From Bog-756 sp963745955 (lineage in GTDB: Bacteria > Actinomycetota > Acidimicrobiia > Acidimicrobiales > RAAP-2): a stretch of DNA of 64,000 nucleotides. Where the stretch lies: NCBI GenBank assembly GCA_963745955.1, contig CAVUZI010000008.1:310001-374000 (forward strand). Direction: 5' to 3'. Below, piece after piece: positions 25,863 through 36,014 of the stretch (positions within the stretch are counted from its first letter, which is position 1; every line of letters begins with the position of its first letter). The position numbers and the translations under genes were made by a program. The notes under the pieces are model-generated. The model was not told the origin of the DNA. It ran no database searches and worked only from the letters and a program-made list of their open reading frames with translations.

Positions 25863-25965
25863 CCTGGGTGTCGGGCCCTGCCAACGTGGTCGCACAGAAC
25901 TCATGGGCCCAATTGTCAGCGGGCGCCGTGACATCGGCCGCAGCAGAAACGGGGGAGTGACCGTC

Positions 25966-26845
25966 ATGGGAGCGTTGGACGGACGGACCGCGATCATCAC
26001 CGGCGCCGGCCGCGGCATCGGGCGTGAGCACGCCCTCCTGTTCGCCGCCGAAGGGGCAAACGTGGTGGTCAACGATCTGGGCGGCGCCGTGGACGGCTCC
26101 GGCGACGACCGGTCACCGGCCCAGCAGGTGGTGGACGAGATCACCGCCGCCGGCGGCAAGGCGGTGGCCAACGCCGACGACGTCTGCGACTGGGAGGGCG
26201 GGAAGCGTCTCATCGACACGGCCGTGGAGACCTTCGGGGATCTGCACGTCCTGGTCAACAACGCCGGCATCCTTCGTGACCGGGTGCTGGTCAACATGTC
26301 CGAGCAGGACTGGGACTCGGTCATCCACGTCCATCTGAAGGGTCATTTCGTCCCCACCCGGCACGCCGCCGCCTACTGGCGCGAGCAGACCAAGGCCGGT
26401 CAGGAGGTCAAGGCGTCGGTGGTCAACACCTCGTCGACCTCGGGGCTGCTGGGCAATCCGGGTCAGACCAACTACGGCGCGGCCAAGGCCGGCATCGCCG
26501 CCTTCACCACCATCGCCGCCGACGAGCTGGTCCGCTACGGCGTCCGGGTCAATGCCATCGCCCCGGCCGCCCGCACCCGGATGACCGAGCAGACCCCCGG
26601 ACTGTCCGAGATCGTGCAGGCTCCGGCCGATGCGTCGGTGTTCGACAGCTGGGACCCGGCCAACGTCTCGCCCCTGGTGGCATACCTGGCCACCGAGGAC
26701 TGCCCGGCCACCGGGCGGGTCTACTTCATCCAGGGCGGCCAGATCCGCCTGTTCCGGCCCTGGACGATGACCGACACCTTGGAAAAGGCCGGATCGGTGG
26801 ACGGTGGCGGAGCTGCAGGCGCAGATGCACCCGCTCGTGGGCTGA
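25966..26845 (+). CDS. SDR-family oxidoreductase (frame break near the C-terminus)
   Basis: About 292 residues after removing one base near 26790-26800. A classical NAD(P)-dependent dehydrogenase/reductase: TGAGRGIG (cofactor loop), NDLGGAVDGSG, NNAGILRD, the active-site Ser in VVNTSSTSGL, Tyr/Lys in NYGAAKAG, and a C-terminal ATGRVYFIQGG. The insertion after NDLGG resembles the 3-hydroxyacyl-CoA / multifunctional type-2 SDRs of actinobacterial lipid metabolism. The ATG at 25966 has GGGGGAG 8 nt upstream. After the break the protein ends QAQMHPLVG at 26845; without correction the frame continues to 26910 with low-quality sequence. Confidence 0.8.
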
Positions 26846-26879
26846 GCGGTGTCGCCGGTCAGGGGCCCCGGCGCGGAAG

Positions 26880-28573
26880 GTGGCCCGACGCTTCGACACC
26901 AACGAGGTGATCGAGGCCGAGGCCATGCTGAGCGGTACCGGCGCCGGCGCCGAGGGCGGGATCGTCGTCCCCTGGCCCGTCCTGTTCCGGCACCGGATCC
27001 ATCACCGCCTGGCCGGTTCCGAACGGTACCAGTGGTGGGTGCTCTGGACGGTGCTGGCCGGGCTGCTCTCGGTCAACATCACGTTCACCGTCTTCGTGGT
27101 GGCGCTGCCCAAGGTGGCCGCCGAGCTGCACACCTCGATATCGACCCTCACCTGGACCTCCACCGGCCCGCTGCTGGCCTTCGGCGTGGCCGCACCGGTC
27201 CTCGGCAAGCTCGGCGACCTGCGGGGCTACCGCCGCCTGTACCTGTGGGGGCTGTCCGGAGCCGCGGTCAGCGTGGTCCTCACCGCCTCGGCCCCGACGG
27301 CGGGGGTCCTCATCGCCGCCCGCCTGTTCGACGGCATCCAGGGCGCGGCCACCGGAGCCGCATCCATGGCGCTGGTCCTCCAGGTCTTCTCCCACGGGGA
27401 CCGGGTCAAGGCCATGGGCTGGTGGGCCCTGGTCGGGGCGGGGGGCCCCGTCCTGGGTGTCACCATCGGTGCGCCGATCATCCAGTACTTCGGGTGGCGG
27501 GCGCTGTTCTGGGGTGAGCTCCCCCTGATGGCCGTGGCCGCCGTCCTGGCCGTGATCGTGCTGCCCTCCGGCGACCGCTCGGTGGGGACGGCCGGGCCTG
27601 CCGGAGCCACGGATCCGGCCCCGGACACCTCCGCTGCCGGACAGCCGGTCACGGCGGCCGCCGCGTCGACCGGGGACGCCGCCGGCTCGACCGGGGACGC
27701 CGCCGGCTCGACCGGGCCGCCGGGCCCATGGTGGGGCCAGCTCGACTGGTTGGGGTCACTCACCCTCTCGACCTCGGTCACGGCCTGTCTGTTGGCCCTC
27801 AACGTGGGCCCGTCCTGGGGGTTCGGAGCACCGCCCACGCTGGCTGTCTTCGCGGTGAGCGTCCTGGCCGGGGTGGCGTTCGTGCTCCACGAGCGGCGCG
27901 CTCCCCATCCGCTCATCCCGCTGCGCTACTTCCGGATGCGGAATTTCGTCTTTCCCCTCGGGGCCCGGACCTTCGTCAACTTCTCCTACATGGGTGGGTT
28001 CTTCCTCTTCCCCATCCTCATGGAGCGGGTCTACGGCTACAGCGAGACCCGGGCCGGCCTGGTGTCGACGGCCCGCCCGCTCATGTTCTCCATCGTGGCG
28101 CCCATCGCCGGCTATGCCGCCGTCAAGGTGGGGGAACGGCTGTCGACGGTGGCCGGCGCGGTCGCGCTCCTGCCTGTCCATGCTCGTCTTCACCCAGCTC
28201 GGCCTCCGAGCCGTCCCTGGTGGTGATCCTGGTCGCCCTGGCCCTGTCCGGGGTGGGGAACGGCCTGTCCACCCCGTCGACGGCGTCGTCGGCGTCCAAC
28301 GAGGTGGCCCCCGACGAGCTCGGGGTGATGAGCGCCGCCCAGCAGCTCATCACCCAGATCGGCATCGTGGCCGGTATCCAGGTGATGGTCACCGTCCAGG
28401 CCTCGTCCCACGGCGGGGTGGGCTCGTTGGCCTCGTTCCACCGGGCCTACGCCGTCGGGGCCGTCGGTGCCGTGCTCGCCGGGGCCTTCGGGCTCTTCAT
28501 GCGCAACACCCCGGGCCACGGGCGCAAGCCGGCCGTGGCAGGGGCCGACGTCGCCGGCAGTCAAGCCGGTTGA
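26880..28573 (+). CDS. DHA2-type MFS multidrug exporter (two frame breaks)
   Basis: About 563 residues after removing two bases near 28165-28205. About 14 hydrophobic segments: first at WWVLWTVLAGLLSVNITF, motif A-like GKLGDLRGYRRLY, and antiporter motif ALVGAGGPVLGVTIGAPII typical of DHA2 pumps. A central Ala/Gly/Ser/Thr linker contains a 21-bp tandem repeat. The C-terminal two helices after the breaks read LVVILVALALSGVGNGL and GIQVMVTVQA. The GTG at 26880 gives a long cytosolic N-terminus; ATG at 26925 is an alternative. Substrate unknown. Confidence 0.75.
27664..27718 (+). repeat. 21-bp tandem repeat in the MFS linker
   Basis: TCGACCGGGGACGCCGCCGGC occurs twice in tandem, followed by a partial third TCGACCGGG, encoding STGDAAG repeats in the loop between the two halves of the transporter. 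Confidence 0.7.
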
Positions 28574-28589
28574 CCGCGCCGGTTGACCG

Positions 28590-28997
28590 CTACTCGGTCA
28601 TGGCCAGGATCCGGGCGCCGATCTCCGCGGCCACCGGGTCGGGGCTGAGCGACTGGAGGGCCATCAACTTGGCGATATCCCCCTCCACCTTGATCTTGCC
28701 GGACATGAACGCCTGGATCCCGGCCTGTGGGTTGCCCTCGACGAGAATGGCCTTGGCCACCTCGTACTCCAGCGACACCTTGAGGTCGACCGGGTCGATG
28801 TGACCGGTGTCGAGCAGCAGCTCGCCCGTGCTCGTGTCCACGTGGGCCTCCACCGTCCCCTCGCCGAAGGGAACCACGGCGATGACCAGGTTCATCCGGA
28901 TCGAATGCTCGATGGAGGCACCCTTGCCTTCGAACTCCGCCCGGATGGACCGGGCCTCGGCCAGCCATTCGTCGCTCAGAAACTGATAGGTGGCCAT
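28590..28997 (-). CDS. SCP2 sterol-carrier-domain protein
   Basis: A 135-residue single-domain protein. Pattern: FLSDEWLAEARSIRAEF at the N-terminus, VDTSTGELLLDTG, VDLKVSLEYEVAKAILVEG, then QAFMSGKIKVEGDIAKLMAL, the SCP2 lipid-binding signature (xxGKIKVxGDxxKLM). These proteins bind lipids or acyl-CoA in a hydrophobic tunnel. The ATG at 28997 has AAGGAGC 9 nt upstream; in-frame sequence further upstream is not conserved-looking. It converges with the MFS gene with 16 nt between stops. The SDR nearby also suggests lipid metabolism. Confidence 0.85.
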   Translation of the reverse strand: MATYQFLSDEWLAEARSIRAEFEGKGASIEHSIRMNLVIAVVPFGEGTVEAHVDTSTGELLLDTGHIDPVDLKVSLEYEVAKAILVEGNPQAGIQAFMSGKIKVEGDIAKLMALQSLSPDPVAAEIGARILAMTE

Positions 28998-29305
28998 CGC
29001 TGCGTTGCTCCTTGGCGGTCGGTGGTGTGTCTGGCCGTCAACTCTACTCCGGCCCCTCCCCGGCCCCTCGAGTTCCGAGAGCGGTCCCTGGGTCCGAGGA
29101 GTGCGGACCCGGGCCGCCGTCGGGCGGCGGGTGCCCGCCATGTACTTCCGGATACAACGATTTTATCGCCCAAGCCCACAGCCGATAATTCGGCCAATTC
29201 CGAGAATTCGACATGGGAGCCCGGGCGGGTTCAACCGGCCGGCCGTGTGATGCACCCGGTCCCCCGTAGTCGTCGACCCGACTCCGCCCGGTAGCATCCC
29301 ACCTC
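28998..29305. other. Divergent intergenic region
   Basis: 308 nt with an AT-richer core (about 29140-29200, including GATTTTATCGCC) that probably holds promoters for the SCP2 gene (minus) and the esterase operon (plus). TAGCAT (29292-29297) ends 8 nt before the GTG at 29306. No gene is seen. Confidence 0.4.
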
Positions 29306-30080
29306 GTGACCGCTCCGATCATCCCAGGTGCCGAGCCGTGGTCCTCACGAGGGGGGTCCCACGGCGTGCTCGTCCTCCACGGTTTCACCGGCAACCCCCA
29401 GTCCCTCCGGCCGCTGGCCGAGGCGGTGGCCGAGGCCGGCTTCACCGTCGACCTGCCCCTGCTCCCGGGCCATGGCACCGCGGTCGAGGACATGGTTCCG
29501 ACCAGGTGGGAGGACTGGTTGGCCGCGGCCGAGGCCGCCTATCAGGCGCTGGCCTCCCGCTGCCAGAAGGTGGCCGTGACCGGCCTGTCGATGGGGGGAT
29601 CCCTCGCCTGCTGGTTGGCCGAGGAGCACCCGGAGATCGCCGGGATCGCCGTCGTCAACCCGCTCATCGAACCGCCGGTGCCGGAGTTCCTGGACGGCAT
29701 CCGGGCCCTGCTGGACGCGGGCACCGAGGTCATCGACGGCATCGGCTCGGACATCGCCAAGGAGGGCGCCGTCGAGGCCGCCTACCCGGGCACGCCGCTG
29801 GCTCCGGCACTCTCCTTGTTCGAGGGGGTGGCCACCGTGAAGGAGCGGCTTGGGCGCCATCCGCTGCCCCGTGCTCCTGCTGAGCAGCCGCGAGGACCAT
29901 GTCGTCGACCCGGTGTCGGGCGACATCCTCGAGGCCTCCGCGGGTGGACCGGTCGAGCGCGTCCACCTGGAGCGCAGCTTCCACGTGGCCACCCTCGATT
30001 GGGACGCCCCCCTGATCGAGAAGCAGGTGGTCGGTTTCGTCGAGGAGGTCCTCTCCGGACCGGGCTCCCCGTCCTCTTGA
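29306..30080 (+). CDS. Alpha/beta-hydrolase carboxylesterase (one frame break)
   Basis: About 257 residues after removing one base near 29850-29856. An Est30/monoacylglycerol-lipase-type serine hydrolase: LVLHGFTGNPQSLRPL (oxyanion hole), PLLPGHGTAVEDM, the nucleophile elbow VTGLSMGGSLA (Ser), then in the second frame LLLSSREDHVVDP (Asp) and ERSFHVATLDWD (His). Length is usual for the family. The GTG at 29306 follows a TAGCAT box without a clear Shine-Dalgarno. Its stop and the gatC start share TGATG, so it is the first gene of the gat operon. Confidence 0.8.
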
Positions 30081-30388
30081 TGGCTCGACCCGAACGCCTG
30101 ACCCGTGACGAGGTCGCCCACGTGGCCGACCTGGCCCGCCTCGAGCTGACCGAGGAGGAGCTCGACCTGTTCACCGGGCAGTTGGCCGAGGTGCTGGACC
30201 ACGCCGCCGACGTCTCCTCGCTCGACCTGGACGGCGTGGTTCCCACCGCCCACGCCATGGCGGTGACCAACGTGCTCCGGCCCGACGAGGTGCAGCCCTG
30301 CCTGGACCGTGACGAAGTGCTGGCTCAGGCGCCGTCGGTGGAGGATCACCGCTTCAGGGTGCCCCGCATCCTCGGCGACGCCCCGTGA
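30080..30388 (+). CDS. gatC: Aspartyl/glutamyl-tRNA amidotransferase subunit C
   Basis: A 102-residue GatC. Pattern RLTRDEVAHVADLARLELTE, then LAEVLDHAADVSSLDLDGV, PTAHAM and RPDEV near the end, as usual for the family. It stabilises GatA and bridges to GatB in the complex that converts Glu-tRNA(Gln) and Asp-tRNA(Asn). The ATG at 30080 overlaps the esterase stop, and its own stop overlaps the gatA start (GTGA). Confidence 0.95.
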   Translation: MARPERLTRDEVAHVADLARLELTEEELDLFTGQLAEVLDHAADVSSLDLDGVVPTAHAMAVTNVLRPDEVQPCLDRDEVLAQAPSVEDHRFRVPRILGDAP

Positions 30389-31851
30389 GCTCGCCGTGCC
30401 CCTCGGCGGAGCTGGCCGGTGCCGTCCGCTCGGGGGAACGACGGGCCGTGGACGTGCTCGCCGACCACCTGGCCGTCATCGACGCCGGCGAGGCCGAAGT
30501 CCACGCGTTCAACCTGGTGACGGCCGAGGAGGCCCGTGCCCAGGCCGAGGATGTGGACGGCAGGGTGTCGGCCGGCGAGGACCCGGGACCCCTGGCCGGC
30601 GTGCCCGTGGCCCTCAAGGACAACCTGTGTACCCGGGGGGTGCCCACCACATGTTCGTCGCGCATCCTGGAGGGATGGCGCCCCCCCTATGACGCCACCG
30701 TGGTCACCCGGCTGCGGCGGGCCGGCGCGGTCATGATCGGGAAGACCAACATGGACGAGTTCGCCATGGGATCGTCCACGGAGGGGTCCGCCTTCGGGCC
30801 CACCCGGAACCCCCACGACCTCGCCCGGGTCCCCGGCGGGTCGTCAGGTGGATCGGCCGCCGCAGTGGCTGCCGGCTTCGCCCCGCTGGCCCTCGGCTCC
30901 GACACCGGTGGGTCGATCCGCCAGCCGGCCGCGCTGTGCGGGGTGGTGGGCATGAAGCCCACCTACGGCGCAGTCTCCCGTTACGGCCTGGTGGCCTTTG
31001 CCAGCTCGCTCGACCAGATCGGCCCCCTGGCCACCACGGTGGCCGATGCCGCGCTCCTCTTCGACGTGATCGGCGGGCACGACCCGGCCGACACCACGTC
31101 GCTCAACCGCCCCACCCCCCGGGCCCTCTCGGTGCTCGACGAGGGCGTTGACGGGCTCACGATCGGCGTGCTGAGCGAGCTGCTCGACGGGGCCGCCCCC
31201 GACGTGACGGCCCGGGTGGGGGAGGCGGCGGACGCCTGTGCCGCCGCCGGTGCCCGGGTGGAGGAGGTGTCGGTGCCCGAAGTGGTACTCGGGCTGTCCG
31301 CCTACTACCTCATCGCCCCGGGCGAGGCATCCTCCAACCTGGCCCGCTACGACGGGGTCCGCTACGGGCTCCGGATCGAGGCCGAGGACACCGTGGCCAT
31401 GAACACCGCCACCCGGTCGGCGGGCTTCGGGGCCGAGGTCAAGCGCCGGATCATGCTCGGCACCTACGTGCTCTCCGCCGGGTACATGGACGCGTACTAC
31501 AACCAGGCGCTGCGTGTCCGGACCAGGATCGTCGAGGGGTTCGCCAGGGCCTACGGCCGCGTCGACGTGCTCCTCGGTCCCACCGCTCCGACCACCGCGT
31601 TCCCGCTCGGGGCCAAGACGGGCGATCCACTGGCCATGTACCTCTCGGATGTGTGCACGATCCCGTCCAACCTGGCCGGGCACCCGGCCATCAGCGTCCC
31701 CTTCGGCACCGGCGACGACGGGCTGCCGGTCGGGGTGCAGCTGCTCGGTCCCGCCCTGTCGGAGAGCACGTTGTTCAAGGTGGCGGCCGTGGTCGAGTCG
31801 GCCGCGCCGGTCATCTCGCCCCCGGTCCTGGGCGGGGGGGTCCGGTCGTGA
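30385..31851 (+). CDS. gatA: Aspartyl/glutamyl-tRNA amidotransferase subunit A
   Basis: A 488-residue amidase-signature subunit that releases ammonia from glutamine. The Ser-cisSer-Lys triad is visible: Lys in VALKDNLC (near residue 77), the cis-Ser in the GGSSGGSAAAVAAG segment and the nucleophilic Ser in GSDTGGSIRQPA. Full length. The GTG at 30385 overlaps gatC by 4 nt, and its stop overlaps the gatB start at 31848. No frame breaks occur in this gene. Confidence 0.97.
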   Translation: MSSPCPSAELAGAVRSGERRAVDVLADHLAVIDAGEAEVHAFNLVTAEEARAQAEDVDGRVSAGEDPGPLAGVPVALKDNLCTRGVPTTCSSRILEGWRPPYDATVVTRLRRAGAVMIGKTNMDEFAMGSSTEGSAFGPTRNPHDLARVPGGSSGGSAAAVAAGFAPLALGSDTGGSIRQPAALCGVVGMKPTYGAVSRYGLVAFASSLDQIGPLATTVADAALLFDVIGGHDPADTTSLNRPTPRALSVLDEGVDGLTIGVLSELLDGAAPDVTARVGEAADACAAAGARVEEVSVPEVVLGLSAYYLIAPGEASSNLARYDGVRYGLRIEAEDTVAMNTATRSAGFGAEVKRRIMLGTYVLSAGYMDAYYNQALRVRTRIVEGFARAYGRVDVLLGPTAPTTAFPLGAKTGDPLAMYLSDVCTIPSNLAGHPAISVPFGTGDDGLPVGVQLLGPALSESTLFKVAAVVESAAPVISPPVLGGGVRS

Positions 31852-33287
31852 AACCGGGCTGGGAGATGGTCATCGGACTCGAGGTGCACTGCGAGCTCAA
31901 GACGGCCACCAAACTGTTCTGCGGGTGCCCCAACCTGTTCGGCGACGAGCCCAACACCAACGTGTGCCCGGTGTGCCTCGGGCTTCCCGGTTCCCTCCCC
32001 GTGCTCAATCAGAAGGCGGTGGAGCTGGCCATGGCCATCGGAACGGCCCTCAACTGCGAGATCCGCCGGTCCACGTTCCACCGCAAGAACTACTTCTATC
32101 CCGATCAGGCCAAGGACTACCAGATCAGCCAGTATGACGAGCCGATCAACGTCGACGGTCACCTCCAACTCCCCGACGGCACCACCGTGGGCATCGAGCG
32201 GGCCCACATGGAGGAGGACACCGGCAAGACGAGCCACGTCGGCACCTCGGGCCGCATCCACGGGTCCGACCACTCGCTGGTCGACTACAACCGCTCGGGC
32301 GTGCCGCTGGTGGAGATCGTGAGCCGGCCCGACATGCGCTCCTCGGACCAGGCCCGGGCATACGCCACCGAGCTCCGTTCGATTCTGGTGGCGTCGGGTG
32401 CGTCCGACGGCAAGATGGAGGAGGGCTCGATGCGGGTGGACGCCAACGTGTCGGTCAGGCGCACGGGCCATGATGCGTTCGGCACCCGCTGCGAGATCAA
32501 GAACCTCAACTCGGTCCGATCGCTGGGCCGGGCCATCGAGTACGAGGCGGACCGCCAGATCGCGCTGATCGAATCCGGAGAGGTGGTCGTACAGCAGACC
32601 CGTCACTGGGACGAGGAGGCGGGCCGCACCGTCACCCTCCGCTCGAAGGAGGACGCCTATGACTACCGCTACTTCCTCGAGCCGGATCTGGTTCCCGTGG
32701 CCCCCGATGAGGAGTGGATCCGGGCCGTCAGCGACACCATGGGGATCATGCCGGCCGACCGCCGGGCCCGTCTCGTCGAACTGCTCGACGACCCGGACGG
32801 CCCCTCGGCCGCCCATATGGACCAGGTGACCACGGTGGTCGACCTGGGTCTGGACGAACTGGTGACCGCGGCGGTGGCTGCCGGGGTGAGCGCAGGACTG
32901 GCCCTGGCCCGGACGGCCAACGAAGCCGCCACCGACGCGCCCGCCGCCCGACGGCTCGACCCCGGTGACTACGTGGCCCTGCTGACCATGGAGTCCTCGA
33001 GATCGCTGACCGCCACCCAGGCCAAGGCGGTCCTGGCCGACATGCTGGCCGCCGGCGGCGGCGATCCGGCGGCTCTGGCCCAGGCCAAGGGGTTCGAGGC
33101 GATGTCCGAGGACTCGCTGGCCGCGGCGGTGGCCGCGGCGGTGGCTGCGCACCCCGACGAGTGGGAGCGTTATCGGCAAGGCGAGGACAAGCTCGCCGGC
33201 TTCTTCACCGGGCAGGTCATGAAGGCGACCAAGGGCCAGGCTGATGGCAGTTCCGTGGCGGCTGAGCTGCGGCGCCTCCGGGAGTGA
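31848..33287 (+). CDS. gatB: Aspartyl/glutamyl-tRNA amidotransferase subunit B
   Basis: A 479-residue GatB, the kinase/tRNA-binding subunit. Motifs: MVIGLEVHCELKTATKLFCG, GLPGSLPVLN, FHRKNYFYPDQAKDYQISQY, VDYNRSGVPLVEIVS and the C-terminal helical and YqeY-like tail (GQVMKATKGQAD). The GTG at 31848 overlaps gatA by 4 nt. The gatC-gatA-gatB order with 4-nt overlaps ensures balanced synthesis. Presence of GatCAB implies indirect synthesis of Gln-tRNA or Asn-tRNA. Confidence 0.97.
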   Translation: MKPGWEMVIGLEVHCELKTATKLFCGCPNLFGDEPNTNVCPVCLGLPGSLPVLNQKAVELAMAIGTALNCEIRRSTFHRKNYFYPDQAKDYQISQYDEPINVDGHLQLPDGTTVGIERAHMEEDTGKTSHVGTSGRIHGSDHSLVDYNRSGVPLVEIVSRPDMRSSDQARAYATELRSILVASGASDGKMEEGSMRVDANVSVRRTGHDAFGTRCEIKNLNSVRSLGRAIEYEADRQIALIESGEVVVQQTRHWDEEAGRTVTLRSKEDAYDYRYFLEPDLVPVAPDEEWIRAVSDTMGIMPADRRARLVELLDDPDGPSAAHMDQVTTVVDLGLDELVTAAVAAGVSAGLALARTANEAATDAPAARRLDPGDYVALLTMESSRSLTATQAKAVLADMLAAGGGDPAALAQAKGFEAMSEDSLAAAVAAAVAAHPDEWERYRQGEDKLAGFFTGQVMKATKGQADGSSVAAELRRLRE

Positions 33288-33294
33288 CCGGCTC

Positions 33295-34468
33295 CTACTT
33301 CGCCGGGTCCGCCCAGAGAGGCGTGGCTCCGAGCGCGGGGAGGCTGGGGGGCGTGGACCCGGCACCGAGATAGGGGCCGTGCGGGCCGAAGCCGATGCGG
33401 GTGATCATCACCGGCCGTGGCGGGATCTGGGCCAGGGGGATCGAGGAGTGCGACGGTGAGTAGAGCATCCACACCCCGTCGGAGTCCTCGAAGACCGACT
33501 CCTCACCGGGGCCCGCCCCCTGGGCGTCGGAGGCCAGCAGCGGGAACGGAGAGCTGTCGGCGCAGGGCCCGGCCGGACCCTGACAACGAGCCGCTCCGAT
33601 GGCGTAGTCCGATTCGTTGAACCAGTTCCCCGAGTAGAAGAGCCAGTAGGTGTTTCCGATGTCGACCATGTCGGGCGCCTCGACGATGGTGCCCTGCCAC
33701 TGCTCGTCGGGCCCCATGAGCTCGGAGGCCTTGCCGACGAGGCCCAATCCGTCGGGGGTGAGCTGCTGCGACCACAGCTTGGTGGGCGTGTTCGATCCGG
33801 CGATGTTCTGGTCGGACTTCCAGAGCATCCAATTGGTGCCCCTGGGCCCCGCGAAGACCCGGGGGTCGATCGAGCCGCCCTGGTCCTCCTGGCAGATGAT
33901 CGGGTTGCCCGAGGGGCGGAACGGGCCGTCGGGCCGCGAACCGACGGCGTCCCCGATGCACTCCATGGCCGGTGAGGTCCCCCGGAGCATGGCGGTGAAG
34001 TAGAGCACGAAGGTGGACCCGAACAGATGGAGGTCGGGAGCCCAGGTGTAGCCCGGGGACCGCCCACCGGGGGAGGGTGGGCAGTGCATCGCCGACCGGG
34101 CTCCATGTGCCGAAGTCGATCGTCGACGTCACCGGCACGTTGACCGGAGGCAGTCCGGGGATGCCGCTGGTGAAGAGGAAGTAACGGCCTTCCATGCGGT
34201 AGAGGACCGGATCGGACTCGTCCAGATGCGACGTCACCATGATCCCAGGAGCGGAGGGATCGGGGTCCACGGGTGGTCGATCGGCGACGGCCGGCTGTGA
34301 CGATCGCCGGGCGGCCGCGTCGGCGTGGCCGGCCAGCCCGCCGGCTGTAGCGGTCACGCTCATGGCCACGACGACGGCCACGGTGACGGTGACGGCCAGC
34401 GTCACGACCACGGCGACGGCTGCGGTCAGGGTGGCGGTCCACGACCGCCACCGCCGGTGACGCCTCAC
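33295..34468 (-). CDS. Secreted GH43-like five-bladed propeller protein (one frame break)
   Basis: About 390 residues after removing one base near 34055-34080. The N-terminus has a basic start and a long hydrophobic signal segment (about residues 12-45). The mature part looks like glycoside hydrolase family 43 and relatives: ESDPVLYRMEGRYFLFTSG (candidate base Asp), WAPDLHLFGSTFVLYFTA, GSIDPRVFAGPRG (candidate pKa-modulating Asp) and IVEAPDMVDIGNTYWLFYSG (candidate acid Glu). Family 43 enzymes cleave arabinose/xylose-containing polysaccharides; substrate is unknown here. The start GTG/ATG at 34468 is near the only in-frame start before the signal. It converges with gatB. Confidence 0.7.
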
Positions 34469-35029
34469 TCGAGTACCCCCCGGTTCATGGACCGTTCAGG
34501 CTATCGCCCGACGGGACGGGTCGCCGACCCGGTGCGGGCGGGCGACGGTGCCGGACGCCGACCCGGGAGGCGGCGCCGGTTGGGGAAGAACGGTGGACAT
34601 CTCGCAGCGATCTGGGGACAGGGGAGGAAATCTGGCGGAAAAGGTAGGGATTTCGCGTGAGCCTCTTGACCCGCGAACGGATGCCGATCACAGTGTGAAT
34701 TGTTCGGGACACCGAAGCTCCACCGGTAACTGGAGGAGGTCGCACGGAAGGGCCGCAAGGCGCTCCGGGTGGCCGAATCCCAGGGAGAGGTGGGTCCGTA
34801 GGTTACCGAAATGGTGGTCCGGTGACGGGCTGAGGTGCTCCTTCGGAGCATGTCGGTCCGGTACCCGCTGCAGAGTCGTCCGACACGGCTCGGCGCGGGC
34901 GAGACCGTGTCTGCCGAGTACGTGGCCCCGAGGAGCTTGGGCGGTTTCGGCCGCTCGGTTACTCGGGGCTGCGTCGCGTCCGTACCGCGTGTCAGTGCCG
35001 CGCGTCCGTACGCGCGTGTCCGTAGCCGC
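34469..35029. other. Intergenic region, 561 nt
   Basis: No convincing gene on either strand; open frames here are composition artefacts. It includes the promoter side of the GH43 gene and, nearer 35029, the 3' flank of the CDF gene. Inverted repeat GCCCCGAG (34925-34932) with CTCGGGGC (34962-34969), with an inner GCGG/CCGC pairing, could terminate the minus-strand CDF transcript. GCGTCCGTA-type motifs recur at 34985-35020. Confidence 0.35.
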
Positions 35030-35944
35030 TCAGTGCCGGTGTGCCGACGTGACCGCGGGCGATGCGGCCTCCATCCGGCAGGGATCCTCTTCGTCGTTGC
35101 ACCGCTCGCACTCCAGCTCCAGCGTGGTGTGGGAGATGCCGAACGGCGCGGCGATGGCCGACTTCACCCGGTCACCGACCGCCTGTGCCTCCTCGAGCGT
35201 CGGATGACCGGTGAGGACCATGTGGGCGGAGAGCACCCGCATCTCGCTGGAGAGACTCCAGACGTGGAGGTCGTGGACCTCGCCCACACCGGAAACCCCG
35301 GCCATGGCCGCGGTGAGCTGGGCCAGGTCGAGGTCCGGAGGTGTCGACTCGAGGAGGACGGCGACGCTGCTGCGGAACACCCGAAAGGCCTGGACCACGA
35401 TGATGGCGGCCACCGTGAGGGCCGAGACCGGGTCGAGCCAGGTGGCGGAGGGTACGAAGAGCAGGATGACGGCGGCCACGACGACGGCCAGGGAGGCCAG
35501 CGCGTCTCCCGCCATGTGCACCAGCGCGGCGCGCATGTTGAGGTCGTTCGAGCCGTCGCGGAGGACCAGGGCGGCCACCCCGTTGACGACGAGGCCGAAC
35601 GAGGCCACCACGATCACCAGGCCGGCCCGTACGTGCTCGGGGTGGCCGAGGCGGTGGAAGCTGTCGAGGACGATCAGCACGGTGACGATGGCGATGAGGG
35701 CGGCGTTGGCCAAGGCGGCCAGGATGGTGGCCCGGTGGTTGCCGAACGACCGGGCCGCGTTCGGGGGGCGCAGCGCCAGCCGCACCGCCACCAGGGACAG
35801 GACCAGCGCGCCCAGGTCGGAGAAGTTGTGGCCCGCGTCCGCCAGCAGACCGCTCGAATGCGCGACCACGCCGAACCCGATCTCGACCACGGCCAGAACC
35901 GCGGTCAGGACGAGGCTGATGGCGAGCCTACGGGTTCGATCCAT
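35030..35944 (-). CDS. Cation diffusion facilitator (CDF) metal exporter
   Basis: A 304-residue membrane protein with six hydrophobic segments, exporting Zn or similar divalent ions in exchange for protons. Metal-site motifs: LLADAGHNFSDLGAL in helix 2 (Asp, His, Asp) and HMAGDALASL in helix 5 (His, Asp). The C-terminal cytosolic domain contains VGEVHDLHVWSLSSEMR, and the tail ends with a Cys/Asp/Glu-rich stretch (ECERCNDEEDPC) and a terminal HRH, possible metal sensors. The ATG at 35944 has GAGGAGGA 3-8 nt upstream, which decides the start. It is not obviously linked to the polysaccharide genes. Confidence 0.9.
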   Translation of the reverse strand: MDRTRRLAISLVLTAVLAVVEIGFGVVAHSSGLLADAGHNFSDLGALVLSLVAVRLALRPPNAARSFGNHRATILAALANAALIAIVTVLIVLDSFHRLGHPEHVRAGLVIVVASFGLVVNGVAALVLRDGSNDLNMRAALVHMAGDALASLAVVVAAVILLFVPSATWLDPVSALTVAAIIVVQAFRVFRSSVAVLLESTPPDLDLAQLTAAMAGVSGVGEVHDLHVWSLSSEMRVLSAHMVLTGHPTLEEAQAVGDRVKSAIAAPFGISHTTLELECERCNDEEDPCRMEAASPAVTSAHRH

Positions 35945-36014
35945 GCATCCTCCTCGCCACCATGCTACCAACGACCCATCTCGGGCTCCCCTCCGGACCC
36001 CCGGGCCAGGGGCG

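Noticed and set aside
34925..34969. tRNA-like fold (GCCCCGAG ... CTCGGGGC)
   Set aside because: The length is too short (45 nt), with no T-loop GTTCRA, anticodon arm or CCA-like end.
34548..35207. Plus-strand open frames in the 34.5-35.0 kb gap
   Set aside because: They run into the antisense of the CDF gene, show no motifs or Shine-Dalgarno, and have arginine/proline-rich artefact composition.
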